A DNA stretch of 64,000 nucleotides from Mesorhizobium sp. ES1-4 (lineage in GTDB: Bacteria > Pseudomonadota > Alphaproteobacteria > Rhizobiales > Rhizobiaceae): assembly GCF_020164745.1 (NCBI RefSeq), contig NZ_JAIUGV010000009.1:290029-354028 (forward strand), written 5' to 3'. The notes under the pieces are model-generated. The model saw nothing but the letters and a program-made list of their open reading frames with translations. It was not told where the DNA came from and made no database searches. Of this stretch, positions 16,997 to 26,350 are shown in pieces. Each line of letters starts with the position of its first letter. Position 1 is the stretch's first letter. The translations under genes were made by a program, and so were the position numbers.

Positions 16997-19330
16997 ATGA
17001 ACGAGGCAGTTCGAAATCCCGCCAAGCCGACGGATGCGCCGATCATCGAGATCGAGAACCTGTCGATCTCCTTCTTCACCCGCAAGGGTGAGATACCGGC
17101 CGTCATGGATTTTTCCTGCACGGTCATGCCGGGCGAGGCGATGGGCATCGTCGGTGAATCCGGCTGCGGCAAGTCGACGGTGTCGCTCGGCATCATGCGC
17201 GACCTCTCCAATATCGGGAAGATCGTCGGCGGCAAGATCAAGTTCCAGGGCAAGGATATGGGCGAGCTCTCCGAGGAAGAGCTGCGCGCCATACGCGGCA
17301 ACAAGATCGCCATGATCTACCAAGAGCCGATGGCAAGCCTGAATCCGGCGATGAAGATCGGCCAGCAACTGATGGAAGTGCCGCTGATCCACGACAAGGT
17401 GTCGAAGGAAGAGGCCCACTCCAGAGCGCTTGAGATGGTGCGCTCGGTCAAGCTTCCCGATCCCGAGCGCATGATGCGCTCCTATCCGCACCAGCTTTCC
17501 GGCGGCCAGCAGCAGCGCATCGTCATTGCCATGGCGCTGCTGTCGAAGCCGGCACTGCTTCTGCTCGACGAGCCGACCACCGCGCTCGACGTGACGGTGG
17601 AGGCGGGCATCGTGGAACTGGTCAAAGGGCTGGGCGAGAAGTTCGGCACCTCGATGATCTTCGTGTCGCACAATCTGGGGCTCATCCTGGAAACCTGCGA
17701 CCGCATCACTGTGATGTATTCGGGCGAGGCGGTCGAGACGGGCAAGATCAAGGACGTGTTCGACCGGATGCGCCATCCCTATACGCAAGGGCTGTTCCGT
17801 TCGATCCCGCTGCCGGGTGCCGACAAGAATTCGCGGCCGCTGATCTCGATCCCAGGGCAGTTGCCGCTGCCGCATGAGCGGCCGAAGGGTTGCAATTTCG
17901 GCCCGCGCTGCCACCATTTCGTCGAGGGCGTCTGCAACGCCGCCGAAATCCCGATGATCGAGGTCGCAGGCCACGAAGGCCATTTTTCGCGCTGCGTACG
18001 CTTCAACGAAATCGACTGGGACGCCCTGCCGCCCGGCGCCAAGAAGGTCAACGAAAAGGTCGTGCCCGGCGCACCGGTGCTCAAGATCGAGGACCTCAGG
18101 AAATACTACAAGGTCGGCGGCAGCGAGGTGTTCGGCTCGAGAGAGGGCAGAGTGGTCAAGGCCAACGAGACGATCTCGTTCACGGCGCGAGAATCCGAGA
18201 CCGTCGCCATCGTCGGCGAATCCGGTTGCGGTAAATCCACATTGGCTAAGGTGCTTTTGGGGCTCGAGACCGCCAGTTCCGGAACGGTGTCGCTTTCAAA
18301 CAAGGAAATCCAGTCGACCGGCATCGAGAGCCGCAGCGTCGACACCGTGTCGTCGATTCAGATGGTGTTCCAGAACCCGTTCGACACGCTCAACCCCAGT
18401 CATTCGGTCGGTTCGCAGATCATCCGCACGCTGGAAAAATTCAACGTCGGCAAGACGGTCGCCGACCGGCGCAAGCGCATGCTGGAACTGCTCGACCTGG
18501 TGAAGCTGCCGCGCGCCTTCGAAACCCGCAAGCCGCGCCAGCTTTCCGGTGGCCAGAAGCAGCGCATTGGCGTGGCGCGCGCCTTTGCCGGCGATGCCAA
18601 GGTGGTGGTGGCCGACGAGCCGGTTTCGGCCCTCGACGTGTCGGTGCAGGCGGCGGTGACGGAACTGCTGATGGACATCCAGCGCAAGAACAAGACGACG
18701 ATGCTTTTCATCAGCCACGATCTCTCCGTCGTGCGCTATATCGCCGACCGCGTCGTCGTCATGTATCTCGGCTATATCGTCGAGCAGGGCACGACGGACC
18801 AGATCTTCGCGCCGCCCTATCATCCCTATACCGAGGCGCTTCTCTCCGCGATTCCGATCGCCGATACCAGCGTGGTGAAGAAGCACATCGTGCTGGAAGG
18901 CGACATCCCCTCGGCGATGAACCCGCCATCCGGCTGCCCATTCCAGACGCGCTGCGGTTACAAGAAGCTGGTGCCTGACAATCTGTGCGAGACCAAGGTG
19001 CCGCCGGTCAAGAACCTCGGCGACGGCCATATGAGCCTGTGCTGGCTGTCGGACGACGTACTTGCGACGATGGAGCCGGTGATCAAGTTCGACAAGGAGC
19101 ATGCTGCTCACGAGGGCGTGCCGGATGACGCGGCGCACGGTGCGGGGCCAGGCTTTGCCGGTGAACCTCCGGAGCGACCGCACGGCAAGACGGCGAGTTT
19201 GGCGGCTGACCAAATCGAGGAGAATGTCGAGGAGAGCGAGGCCGCCATGCGAGCTCGCCGTCACGAAGTCCGCGACGAGGTTTCGGAAACCGGGGTTTCA
19301 AAGCCGGACGATACGACAAGGCGGCATTAG
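16997..19330 (+). CDS. Fused two-domain peptide ABC transporter ATPase (DppD-DppF type)
   Basis: A 777-residue protein with two complete nucleotide-binding domains. Walker A GESGCGKST occurs at about residues 52-60 and 407-415, signature LSGGQQQR/LSGGQKQR at about 167 and 515, and Walker B LLLLDEPTTALD/VVVADEPVSALD at about 187 and 536. Each half ends with the oligopeptide-ABC C-terminal Cys motif (GCNFGPRC and GCPFQTRC). It energises the importer encoded upstream. I chose the ATG at 16997, which has GGAG seven bases before it; a TTG at 16949 would add 16 residues without a good site. The last 70 or so residues are a charged, low-complexity tail that is not part of the ABC fold. Confidence 0.92.
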   Translation: MNEAVRNPAKPTDAPIIEIENLSISFFTRKGEIPAVMDFSCTVMPGEAMGIVGESGCGKSTVSLGIMRDLSNIGKIVGGKIKFQGKDMGELSEEELRAIRGNKIAMIYQEPMASLNPAMKIGQQLMEVPLIHDKVSKEEAHSRALEMVRSVKLPDPERMMRSYPHQLSGGQQQRIVIAMALLSKPALLLLDEPTTALDVTVEAGIVELVKGLGEKFGTSMIFVSHNLGLILETCDRITVMYSGEAVETGKIKDVFDRMRHPYTQGLFRSIPLPGADKNSRPLISIPGQLPLPHERPKGCNFGPRCHHFVEGVCNAAEIPMIEVAGHEGHFSRCVRFNEIDWDALPPGAKKVNEKVVPGAPVLKIEDLRKYYKVGGSEVFGSREGRVVKANETISFTARESETVAIVGESGCGKSTLAKVLLGLETASSGTVSLSNKEIQSTGIESRSVDTVSSIQMVFQNPFDTLNPSHSVGSQIIRTLEKFNVGKTVADRRKRMLELLDLVKLPRAFETRKPRQLSGGQKQRIGVARAFAGDAKVVVADEPVSALDVSVQAAVTELLMDIQRKNKTTMLFISHDLSVVRYIADRVVVMYLGYIVEQGTTDQIFAPPYHPYTEALLSAIPIADTSVVKKHIVLEGDIPSAMNPPSGCPFQTRCGYKKLVPDNLCETKVPPVKNLGDGHMSLCWLSDDVLATMEPVIKFDKEHAAHEGVPDDAAHGAGPGFAGEPPERPHGKTASLAADQIEENVEESEAAMRARRHEVRDEVSETGVSKPDDTTRRH

Positions 19331-19343
19331 GCCGAGCGACAGA

Positions 19344-19934
19344 CTAACTGCCGCACTGCCTCAGCTGCGCATCGTAGTCGCGAGCCATTTTGTCGGTAGC
19401 CCGTGCATAGCCCTGGACGCCGGCATCGCCTCGATTGCCCCGGCCATAAGCGGTCCAGCCGAGGTAATAGGCGAGGTAGAGGTTGTAGGTGTCGTTGCGC
19501 GCGACACCGTAGCTGTCCGATGTCTTGGAATGATACCAGCCGACGAAGTCGACAGCGTCGGCGAATTTCGTCCGCCGCGCCGCCCAGTTGCCGGTTTCGC
19601 TCTGGTATTGCGACCATGTGCCGTCCAACGCCTGTGAGAAGCCGGTGGCGGAGGAGACGTGCTTCCAGGGGATGAAACCGAGCAGCTTGGTGCGCGGTGG
19701 CCTTGCGTTGCTCTTGAAGCCGGATTCCTTGCGCACGGTGGCCATCAGCACCGGCACCGGTACGCCGTATTTCCGAGACGCGCGCTCGGCCGCCGACTGC
19801 CAGTTGTCGAACCAGCCGTCATTCTGGTCGAAGACGGCGCAGACATTGTTGATGTGGCTCGGCGCGGTGGCGCAGGCCGAAAGCGCCAACAGCGCGCTAA
19901 CCGCTACAATTTTACTAAAACTCGACTTACGCAT
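19344..19934 (-). CDS. Lytic transglycosylase-like (SLT domain) lipoprotein
   Basis: A 196-residue protein with a lipoprotein signal peptide (lipobox LSAC, Cys 21). The SLT-like fold begins around residue 50 with the catalytic-type Glu in VRKESGFK and continues with ATGFSQALDGTW and YNLYLAYYLGW. The family cleaves the peptidoglycan MurNAc-GlcNAc bond. It is convergent with the ABC ATPase gene, with only 13 bases between the stops, and divergent from the methyltransferase gene at 20143. Activity is inferred from the motif; the substrate range is not determined by sequence. Confidence 0.8.
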   Translation of the reverse strand: MRKSSFSKIVAVSALLALSACATAPSHINNVCAVFDQNDGWFDNWQSAAERASRKYGVPVPVLMATVRKESGFKSNARPPRTKLLGFIPWKHVSSATGFSQALDGTWSQYQSETGNWAARRTKFADAVDFVGWYHSKTSDSYGVARNDTYNLYLAYYLGWTAYGRGNRGDAGVQGYARATDKMARDYDAQLRQCGS

Positions 19935-20142
19935 GGAAGGAGCAATAGGCCGAAATCATAAAGGGAATCTTGCTGAGTCCGTTAATCGTCGGCGGGCGCG
20001 TGGCGGAGCCGCGATAATGTATCGGCAAGGCGACGAGATACGTCGCTTTTCTTAAAATGGCGGTCTGGATATGCCGCCTTGGCTAAAATCGCGTCCGCTA
20101 AAGGCGTATTTCTGACAGCCAGCCCGGCTGGCCCGAGCTTTG

Positions 20143-21690
20143 ATGCCGGGCATGAACGAACCAAGACGCAAGCGCGGCGCGGAGCGCACCAGCAACAGGG
20201 GGCCATCCGCCATCCCGCAATTGCCGCGACGGCGTGTGGTCAATCCCTATCCGCCAATGGCGCTATTGTCGTCCGACCAGATCGAGGCGATCCATCAGGC
20301 GTCGATGCACATATTGGAGAATTTCGGCATCGAGGTAATGAGTCCTCGTGCGCTGTCGCTGTTCGAGAAGGCCGGCGCCAAGGTCGATCACGCCTCGGCG
20401 AATGTGCGGATCGATCGCGGCATGGTCGACGAGGCGCTGAAGACGACGCGGTCCGACTATACGCTGACACCGCGCAATCCGGCCAATGCCATCCATCTCG
20501 GTGGCAACACCATCAATTTCACCTTGGTCGCCGGCCCACCCAACGTGCACGACATGGAGCGCGGCCGCCGCGCCGGCAATCTGCGCGACTATGCCGATCT
20601 CACCCGGCTGGCGCAGCATTTCAACTGCGTCCACATGCTAGGCAACCAGGTCTGCGCGCCGGTAGAGCTGCCGGCCAACTCACGCCATCTCGATACCTAT
20701 TTCACCAATCTGACGCTGACCGACAAAAGCTTCCATGTCTCGGCGATCGGCCGGGGCAGGGCTCTGGACGGCATCGAGATGATGGCGATTTCGCGCGGGC
20801 TCACCCTCGATCAGATGCGGGACGATCCCGGCATTGCCACCATCATCTCGGTCAACTCGCCGCGCCGCTTCGACGAGATGATGGCCGAGGGGCTGATGAC
20901 CATGGCCGAGTACGGCCAGTCGGTGGCGGTGACGCCCTTCACGCTGATGGGAGCGATGAGCCCGGTGACGCTGGCCGGCGCCTTGGCGCAGCAGAATGCC
21001 GAGGCGCTGTTCGGCGTCGTGCTGACGCAGCTCGTGCGCCCCGGCGCGCCGGTCATGTATGGCGCCTTCACCTCCAACGTCGACATGAAGTCGGGCGCGC
21101 CGGCCTTCGGTACACCTGAAAACACCAAGGCCAACATCGCCTCGGGGCAATTGGCGCGGCGCTACGGCCTGCCATACCGGACGACGCCCGGCTCGGCTTC
21201 CAACGCCGCCGATGCGCAAGGCGCCTATGAGACACTGATGGCGCTGTGGGGCGCGGTGCTCGGCCACGGCAATCTCGTCTACCACGCCGCAGGCTGGCAG
21301 GAGGGCGGGCTGACGGCCTCGTTCGAGAAATTCATCATAGATGTCGAGATGATCCAGCACATGATGGAGTTTCTGCGCCCGATCGTGGTCGACGAGGCCG
21401 AGCTTGCCGTCGAGGCGCTGGGCGCGGTGCCGACCGGCGGTCATTTCTTCGGCGAACCGCACACGCTCGAGCGCTACGCCACCGCCTTCTACCAGCCGAT
21501 TCTTTCCAACTGGCAGAATTTCGAGGCCTGGCAGGAGGCCGGCGGCCTCGACGCCACCGCGCGCGCGACGCGGCTGTGGAAGAAGGCACTGGAGGACTAT
21601 GTCGAGCCGGCGATGGACGTTGCCGTGCGCGAAGAGTTGCAAGCCTATGTGGCCAAGCGCAGGCTAGCGATCGGGCAGGGCGAGCCGTGA
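20143..21690 (+). CDS. Trimethylamine methyltransferase family protein (MttB superfamily, non-pyrrolysine)
   Basis: About 515 residues, matching the MttB superfamily over its whole length (for example the regions HNLVYHAAGWQ-like GNLVYHAAGWQEGG and PTGGHFFGEPHT). The archaeal enzyme has an in-frame amber codon for pyrrolysine; here no such codon occurs, as in the bacterial glycine-betaine-type (MtgB) and related proteins. The family transfers methyl groups from quaternary amines to a corrinoid protein, but no corrinoid protein is encoded here. It is followed after 87 bases by a flavoprotein with a folate-binding GcvT domain, suggesting a demethylation pathway. Start choice is uncertain: ATG codons at 20143 and 20152, neither with a strong ribosome site. 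Confidence 0.85.
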   Translation: MPGMNEPRRKRGAERTSNRGPSAIPQLPRRRVVNPYPPMALLSSDQIEAIHQASMHILENFGIEVMSPRALSLFEKAGAKVDHASANVRIDRGMVDEALKTTRSDYTLTPRNPANAIHLGGNTINFTLVAGPPNVHDMERGRRAGNLRDYADLTRLAQHFNCVHMLGNQVCAPVELPANSRHLDTYFTNLTLTDKSFHVSAIGRGRALDGIEMMAISRGLTLDQMRDDPGIATIISVNSPRRFDEMMAEGLMTMAEYGQSVAVTPFTLMGAMSPVTLAGALAQQNAEALFGVVLTQLVRPGAPVMYGAFTSNVDMKSGAPAFGTPENTKANIASGQLARRYGLPYRTTPGSASNAADAQGAYETLMALWGAVLGHGNLVYHAAGWQEGGLTASFEKFIIDVEMIQHMMEFLRPIVVDEAELAVEALGAVPTGGHFFGEPHTLERYATAFYQPILSNWQNFEAWQEAGGLDATARATRLWKKALEDYVEPAMDVAVREELQAYVAKRRLAIGQGEP

Positions 21691-21777
21691 TTTCCTTCGC
21701 GCCAACGCGTGGCGCCTTGGCACTTCCCGTTCCGATTCACATCACTCATCCAACTCACTGATATCAGAGAAAAACCC

Positions 21778-24219
21778 ATGAAATCGCATGCAAAGGTCGT
21801 GGTCATCGGCGGTGGCGTCGTCGGATGCTCCGTGCTGTTCCATCTCGCCCGCCATGGCTGGACCGACATCGTGCTGCTGGAGCGCGACGAGCTGACCTCC
21901 GGCTCGACCTGGCACGCGGCGGGCGGCATGCACACGATCAATGGCGACCCCAACGTCGCCAAGCTGCAGAAATACACCATCAACCTCTACAAGGAGATCG
22001 AGGAACTGTCGGGCCAGGCGACCGGCGTCCACCTGACCGGCGGTGTGCTGCTGGCTGCGACCGAGGCTCGGCTTGACTGGCTGCGCGGTGTCGTCGCCAA
22101 GGGCCGTTATCTCGGCATCGAGCTGGAGGAAATCTCGCCGAACGAGGCGGCCGAACTGATGCCGCTGCTCGATCCCAAGCAGTTCGTCGGCGCCGTCCGC
22201 AACAAGGAGGACGGCCACCTCGATCCCTCTGGTGTCACGCATGCCTATGCAAAGGCGGCGCGAAAGCTGGGCGCCGAGATCGAACGGTTCACCAAGGTGG
22301 AGGACATCGTGCGCCGTCCCGACGGGATGTGGCGCGTCATCACCGACAAGGGCGAGGTCGTGGCCGAGCATGTCGTCAATGCCGGCGGCCTGTGGGCGCG
22401 CGAGGTCGGCCGCATGGTCGGGCTGGAACTGCCGGTGCTGGCGATGGAGCACATGTACCTGATCACCGAGGACATGCCGGAGGTCGCCGCCTGGAACCAG
22501 AAAACCGGCACCGAGGTCATCCATGCGGTCGATTTCGATGGCGAGCTCTATCTGCGCCAGGAACGCGGCGGCATGCTGATGGGCACCTATGAGAAGGCCA
22601 ACAAGCCGTGGTCCGAGTATCAAACGCCGTGGAATTTCGGCCATGAATTGCTGGCGCCGGATATCGACCGCATCGCGCCGTCGCTGGAGGTCGGCTTCCG
22701 GCATTTTCCGGCTTTCCAGAACACCGGCATCAAGCAGATCATCAACGGGCCCTTCACCTTCGCGCCCGACGGCAACCCGCTGGTCGGGCCGGTGCGCGGC
22801 CTGCCGGGCTTCTGGGTGGCCTGCGGCGTGATGGCGGGCTTCAGCCAGGGCGGCGGCGTCGGCTTGGCCCTGTCTAACTGGATGATCGAGGGCGATCCGG
22901 GCGCCGACATCTGGGCGATGGACGTGGCGCGCTACGGCGACTGGGCGACCATGGCCTACACCAACGCCAAGGTGCGCGAGAACTATTCCAGGCGCTTTTC
23001 GATCCGCTTCCCCAATGAAGAGCTGCCCGCCGGCCGGCCGCTGAAGACGACGCCCGTTTATGATCTCTTGTCGGCCAGGGGCGCGCAATGGGGTGTCGCC
23101 TATGGACTGGAGGTGCCGCTCTGGTACGCGCCGGAAGGCATCAAGGACGAGTTCTCGTGGCGGCGCTCGAGCGACTTCACCCATGTCGCCGCCGAGGTCG
23201 CGACGGTGCGCTCAGGCGTCGGCCTGTCGGAGATATCGAGCTTCGCCAAATACAAGGTGACGGGCGAAGGGGCCGCGGCCTGGCTCGACCGGGTGCTCGC
23301 CTGCAAGCTGCCGAAGCCCGGCCGCATGACGCTGGCGCCGATGCTGAAGGAGGACGGCAGGCTGATCGGCGATTTCACGCTGGCCAATCTGGGCCCCCAA
23401 GATCGGGAAGAAGCGGGCTGGTTCCTGGCCGGCTCCGGCATTGCCGAGCAATATCACATGCGCTGGTTCGAGCAGCATCTGCCCGACGATGGCTCGGTCC
23501 ATATCGAGGCGCTTGGGCAAAAGCTCACCGGTCTGTCGATCGCCGGTCCCCGGGCAAGGGACGTGCTGGCGAAAGCCACGCGATCCGACATATCGAACAC
23601 GGCGTTTCCCTTCATGGCCATAGCCAGGATGGATATCGGCATGGCGCCGTGCCTGGTTGGCCGCGTCAGCTACACCGGTGATCTCGGCTACGAGATCTGG
23701 GTGGCGCCGGAATACCAGCGCGCCGCCTATCAGGCGCTGATCGCGGCGGGTGCGGAATTTGGCATCGGGCTGTTCGGCTCGCGCGCGCTCAATGCGCTGC
23801 GGCTGGAGAAGAACTACGGTTCATGGGGGCGCGAATACCGGCCGATCTACGGGCCGCTGGAAGCCGGGCTCGATCGTTTCGTCGCCTATGGCAAGGATGC
23901 GGATTTCATCGGCAAGGCGGCTGCGCTGGCCGAGCGCAAACAGGGCGGCAGGTTGCGGTTGCGCACCTTCATCGTCGACGCCGACGACGCCGACGTCATC
24001 GGCGACGAGCCGATCTGGTTCGGCGGCGCGGTGCGCGGCTGGGTGACGTCGGGCGGCTATGCCCATCATTCGAAGAAGTCGGTCGCTGTCGGCTATGTGC
24101 CGAAGGAGATCGCCGACGAGAGCGACGGCTTCGAGATCGAGTTGCTGGGCAAGCGCCACGCCGCGCGCATGCAGGCGGCGCCGCTGTTCGATGCGAATTT
24201 CGAACGGATGCGGGGGTGA
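21778..24219 (+). CDS. FAD-dependent oxidoreductase with GcvT domain (dimethylglycine/sarcosine dehydrogenase type)
   Basis: An 813-residue enzyme. The N-terminal Rossmann motif GGGVVGCS (residues 11-18) and STWHAAGG (43-50) belong to the DAO flavoprotein family; His46 is at the place of the covalent FAD attachment in dimethylglycine dehydrogenase. From about residue 430 a GcvT-like aminomethyltransferase domain follows, which in this family passes the formaldehyde unit to tetrahydrofolate. The length agrees with bacterial dimethylglycine dehydrogenase-like proteins. Placed behind the MttB-family gene, it likely removes N-methyl groups from a methylated amine. The ATG at 21778 fits the conserved N-terminus; an upstream extension is non-homologous. 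The exact substrate is not known. Confidence 0.9.
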   Translation: MKSHAKVVVIGGGVVGCSVLFHLARHGWTDIVLLERDELTSGSTWHAAGGMHTINGDPNVAKLQKYTINLYKEIEELSGQATGVHLTGGVLLAATEARLDWLRGVVAKGRYLGIELEEISPNEAAELMPLLDPKQFVGAVRNKEDGHLDPSGVTHAYAKAARKLGAEIERFTKVEDIVRRPDGMWRVITDKGEVVAEHVVNAGGLWAREVGRMVGLELPVLAMEHMYLITEDMPEVAAWNQKTGTEVIHAVDFDGELYLRQERGGMLMGTYEKANKPWSEYQTPWNFGHELLAPDIDRIAPSLEVGFRHFPAFQNTGIKQIINGPFTFAPDGNPLVGPVRGLPGFWVACGVMAGFSQGGGVGLALSNWMIEGDPGADIWAMDVARYGDWATMAYTNAKVRENYSRRFSIRFPNEELPAGRPLKTTPVYDLLSARGAQWGVAYGLEVPLWYAPEGIKDEFSWRRSSDFTHVAAEVATVRSGVGLSEISSFAKYKVTGEGAAAWLDRVLACKLPKPGRMTLAPMLKEDGRLIGDFTLANLGPQDREEAGWFLAGSGIAEQYHMRWFEQHLPDDGSVHIEALGQKLTGLSIAGPRARDVLAKATRSDISNTAFPFMAIARMDIGMAPCLVGRVSYTGDLGYEIWVAPEYQRAAYQALIAAGAEFGIGLFGSRALNALRLEKNYGSWGREYRPIYGPLEAGLDRFVAYGKDADFIGKAAALAERKQGGRLRLRTFIVDADDADVIGDEPIWFGGAVRGWVTSGGYAHHSKKSVAVGYVPKEIADESDGFEIELLGKRHAARMQAAPLFDANFERMRG

Positions 24220-24241
24220 GGGCTCACCCCCGTCGGGGACA

Positions 24242-24634
24242 TCAGGCGCCGCGGCGGTTGTCGAGCGCGAAGGCGCCGGGGCCGGCGAAGAGCAGATAGA
24301 GGAAGATGAAGCAGAACGAGATCGCCGCGTCGCCGCTGTTGTTGACCGGGAAAAAGCCGCGCGGCATGTGGACCATGAAATAGGCGATCGCCATTTCGCC
24401 AGCCAGCAGGAACGCCACCGGGCGGGTAAAAAGGCCCAGCGCCAGGAGGATGCCACCGGCGAATTCGAGGATGCCGGCGGCCGTGGTAAGCCCGCTAAGG
24501 GCGTGGGGCTGGGCGCTTATGGGGAAGTCGAACAGCTTCTGGCTGCCATGTTCGATGAACTGTAGCGCCGTCATGATACGCAGCACGCCGAGCGCTTGCG
24601 GCTGGTATTTGGAGAGGACGTCGAAAAGCTTCAT
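24242..24634 (-). CDS. DoxX family membrane protein
   Basis: A 130-residue protein with about four transmembrane helices and the DoxX pattern near the N-terminus (LRIMTALQFIEHGSQKLF) followed by GILEFAGGILLALGLFTRPVA. DoxX proteins are small inner-membrane proteins linked to redox or stress functions; the biochemical role is unclear. It is convergent with the flavoprotein gene (22 bases between stops). Its promoter should lie in 24635-24850, shared with the divergent gene at 24851. Confidence 0.85.
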   Translation of the reverse strand: MKLFDVLSKYQPQALGVLRIMTALQFIEHGSQKLFDFPISAQPHALSGLTTAAGILEFAGGILLALGLFTRPVAFLLAGEMAIAYFMVHMPRGFFPVNNSGDAAISFCFIFLYLLFAGPGAFALDNRRGA

Positions 24635-24850
24635 CTAAGACTCCATTTCCGCCTCCCGGCCCGCCATAGAACATCCCCGGGCAATGGACCATTCACTTCC
24701 CCTGGCCTGCCATCAAAAATTGGTGACTGGAGATATCCTCCCGTCAGACCTTCGTATTGCGCCCGCTAGGGTTGCAAATATATCGCCATGGTTGTATTGA
24801 TCGCAGATACTCTGGACATATGGGTTAGCTTTGCCATGAAGGAATTTGCC

Positions 24851-25339
24851 ATGAAAGAAGTCGTCATCAGCCTGTTCGCAATCCTTCTGGGCACCAGCTC
24901 AGCCATGGCCGAGGACGGCGGCTGCGAGGCCTTCAAATGGCCGGTAACGCGCGAACAGGCGCTGTTTGCCGCGGCGCCGGCAACGGCATCAGGGGCGACG
25001 TTGGCGGTCGGCTCGGCGGCGGATCTGGAGCTGGTGCCGGCCGAGAAGGCCGGCTTCGCGGTGCCACCCGAACGCGCCCCGGCAGCGGGCACGTTTGGCG
25101 CCGTCGCCAGTGTTGCGGTGCCGCCAGAGGGGTCCATCCAGATCAGCCTGTCGAGCGAGGCCTGGGTCGATGTCATCCAGGATGGCCATGTGGTGAAATC
25201 CGCAGGCTACAGCGGCGTCAAGACGTGCCCCGGCATCCGCAAGAGCGTGCGCTTCAAGCTTGCGGCAGGCGCGGCCACCGTTCAGTTCAGCGGTGCCAAG
25301 AAAGAAACCCTCAAGGTCGCGGTGCTGGCGCCGGAATGA
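24851..25339 (+). CDS. Secreted hypothetical protein
   Basis: A 162-residue protein with a signal peptide likely cut after AMA (residue 19). The mature part is mostly beta-like, with two Cys residues (in GGCEAF and KTCPGIRK) that may form a disulphide. I recognise no named family. The second of two nearby ATG codons (24851) was chosen because AAGGA lies seven bases before it; starting at 24836 would add five residues. Monocistronic: a divergent DoxX gene lies upstream and a convergent VOC gene downstream. Confidence 0.75.
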   Translation: MKEVVISLFAILLGTSSAMAEDGGCEAFKWPVTREQALFAAAPATASGATLAVGSAADLELVPAEKAGFAVPPERAPAAGTFGAVASVAVPPEGSIQISLSSEAWVDVIQDGHVVKSAGYSGVKTCPGIRKSVRFKLAAGAATVQFSGAKKETLKVAVLAPE

Positions 25340-25381
25340 ACCGACGCCAGCAAGCGTGATATCGGCGATTGGCGTCGGTGC

Positions 25382-26158
25382 TTACCGCACCGGCGCCATC
25401 AAGGCGAAATGCGCGCCTTGCGGGTCTTGGCATTGCACGATCCAGCTGCCGCCGGGAACCTCCATCGGCCCCATCAGGATCTTGCCGCCACTGTCGGTGA
25501 CGCGCTTCGCGGCGGCGTCGATGCCGGTGACGTTGAAATAAAACTGCCAGACCGGCACCGGGATCTGTTGCGGCTTGTTCATGATGCCGCCGCCGGATTC
25601 TGGGCCGGCGGTGAAAGTCTGGTAGGTGCCCATCGGACCCATGTCGAAATCGCCGGCGTTGGCCCAGCCGAACTGGCCGGAATAGAAATCGAACGCGGCC
25701 TTCCAATCGCTCGTGTAGAGTTCATGCCAGCCGATGTGGCCAGGCGTGCCGGCGGGCACGACGGGCTGGTCGGGGCCATTCGGCTGCAGGAACATGAAGG
25801 TCGCGCCTTGCGGATCGGCAACGACGGCGAAGCGGCCGACGCCTGGAATGTCGTCGGGCTGGCGGTGAACGGCGCCGCCTGCCTTTTCCAGCGACGCCGT
25901 GGCGGCGTCGACATCCCTGGTGTGGATGTAGCCCAGCCAGGCGGGCGACATGCCCATCTTGGCCGCGTCCTCGGGCATCGTCATCAGGCCGCCGACGCCA
26001 CGCTCGCCGACATTCATGACGATGTAGCGCGGCATGCCTGGAGCCTTGTCAAAGGGCTGCGCCGTCCAGCCGACAACCTTGGTGTAGAATGCCTCGGCGG
26101 CGTCGAGGTCCGTGGTCATCAGCTCGTACCAGAAGAAGGGCATGGGGGATTTCGGCAT
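25382..26158 (-). CDS. VOC family protein with two glyoxalase-like modules
   Basis: A 258-residue protein made of two similar halves, each starting with a motif such as FFWYELMTTDLDAAEAFY or GWHELYTSDWKAAFDFY. This is the double betaalphabetabetabeta arrangement of the glyoxalase/bleomycin resistance/dioxygenase superfamily, similar to the actinobacterial 27-kDa antigen group. It may act on a small electrophile or bind a ligand; the substrate is unknown. The ATG at 26158 has GGAG at good spacing; an ATG five codons upstream is weaker. It is divergent from the ChaC-like gene, with 192 bases between. Confidence 0.85.
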   Translation of the reverse strand: MPKSPMPFFWYELMTTDLDAAEAFYTKVVGWTAQPFDKAPGMPRYIVMNVGERGVGGLMTMPEDAAKMGMSPAWLGYIHTRDVDAATASLEKAGGAVHRQPDDIPGVGRFAVVADPQGATFMFLQPNGPDQPVVPAGTPGHIGWHELYTSDWKAAFDFYSGQFGWANAGDFDMGPMGTYQTFTAGPESGGGIMNKPQQIPVPVWQFYFNVTGIDAAAKRVTDSGGKILMGPMEVPGGSWIVQCQDPQGAHFALMAPVR

Positions 26159-26350
26159 GGTCGGTCTCCTCACCGTTGTTCACCGATCGTCGGTCGATCC
26201 ATCCTAGGACGATCTCAACGACAGAAATCCGACATCTGGGCTCGAAATCGGGAACGGCAAGACGCCGCCTCTGGCAACGCAGCCTTTTGGAAACCTTGCG
26301 CGCCTTGCGATTTTCGTCTCTGCTTGGGCTCCAGAAGGGGGCGTCGATCC

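Noticed and set aside
20143..21690. Pyrrolysine-containing trimethylamine methyltransferase
   Set aside because: There is no in-frame amber codon in the gene, so it belongs to the non-pyrrolysine branch.
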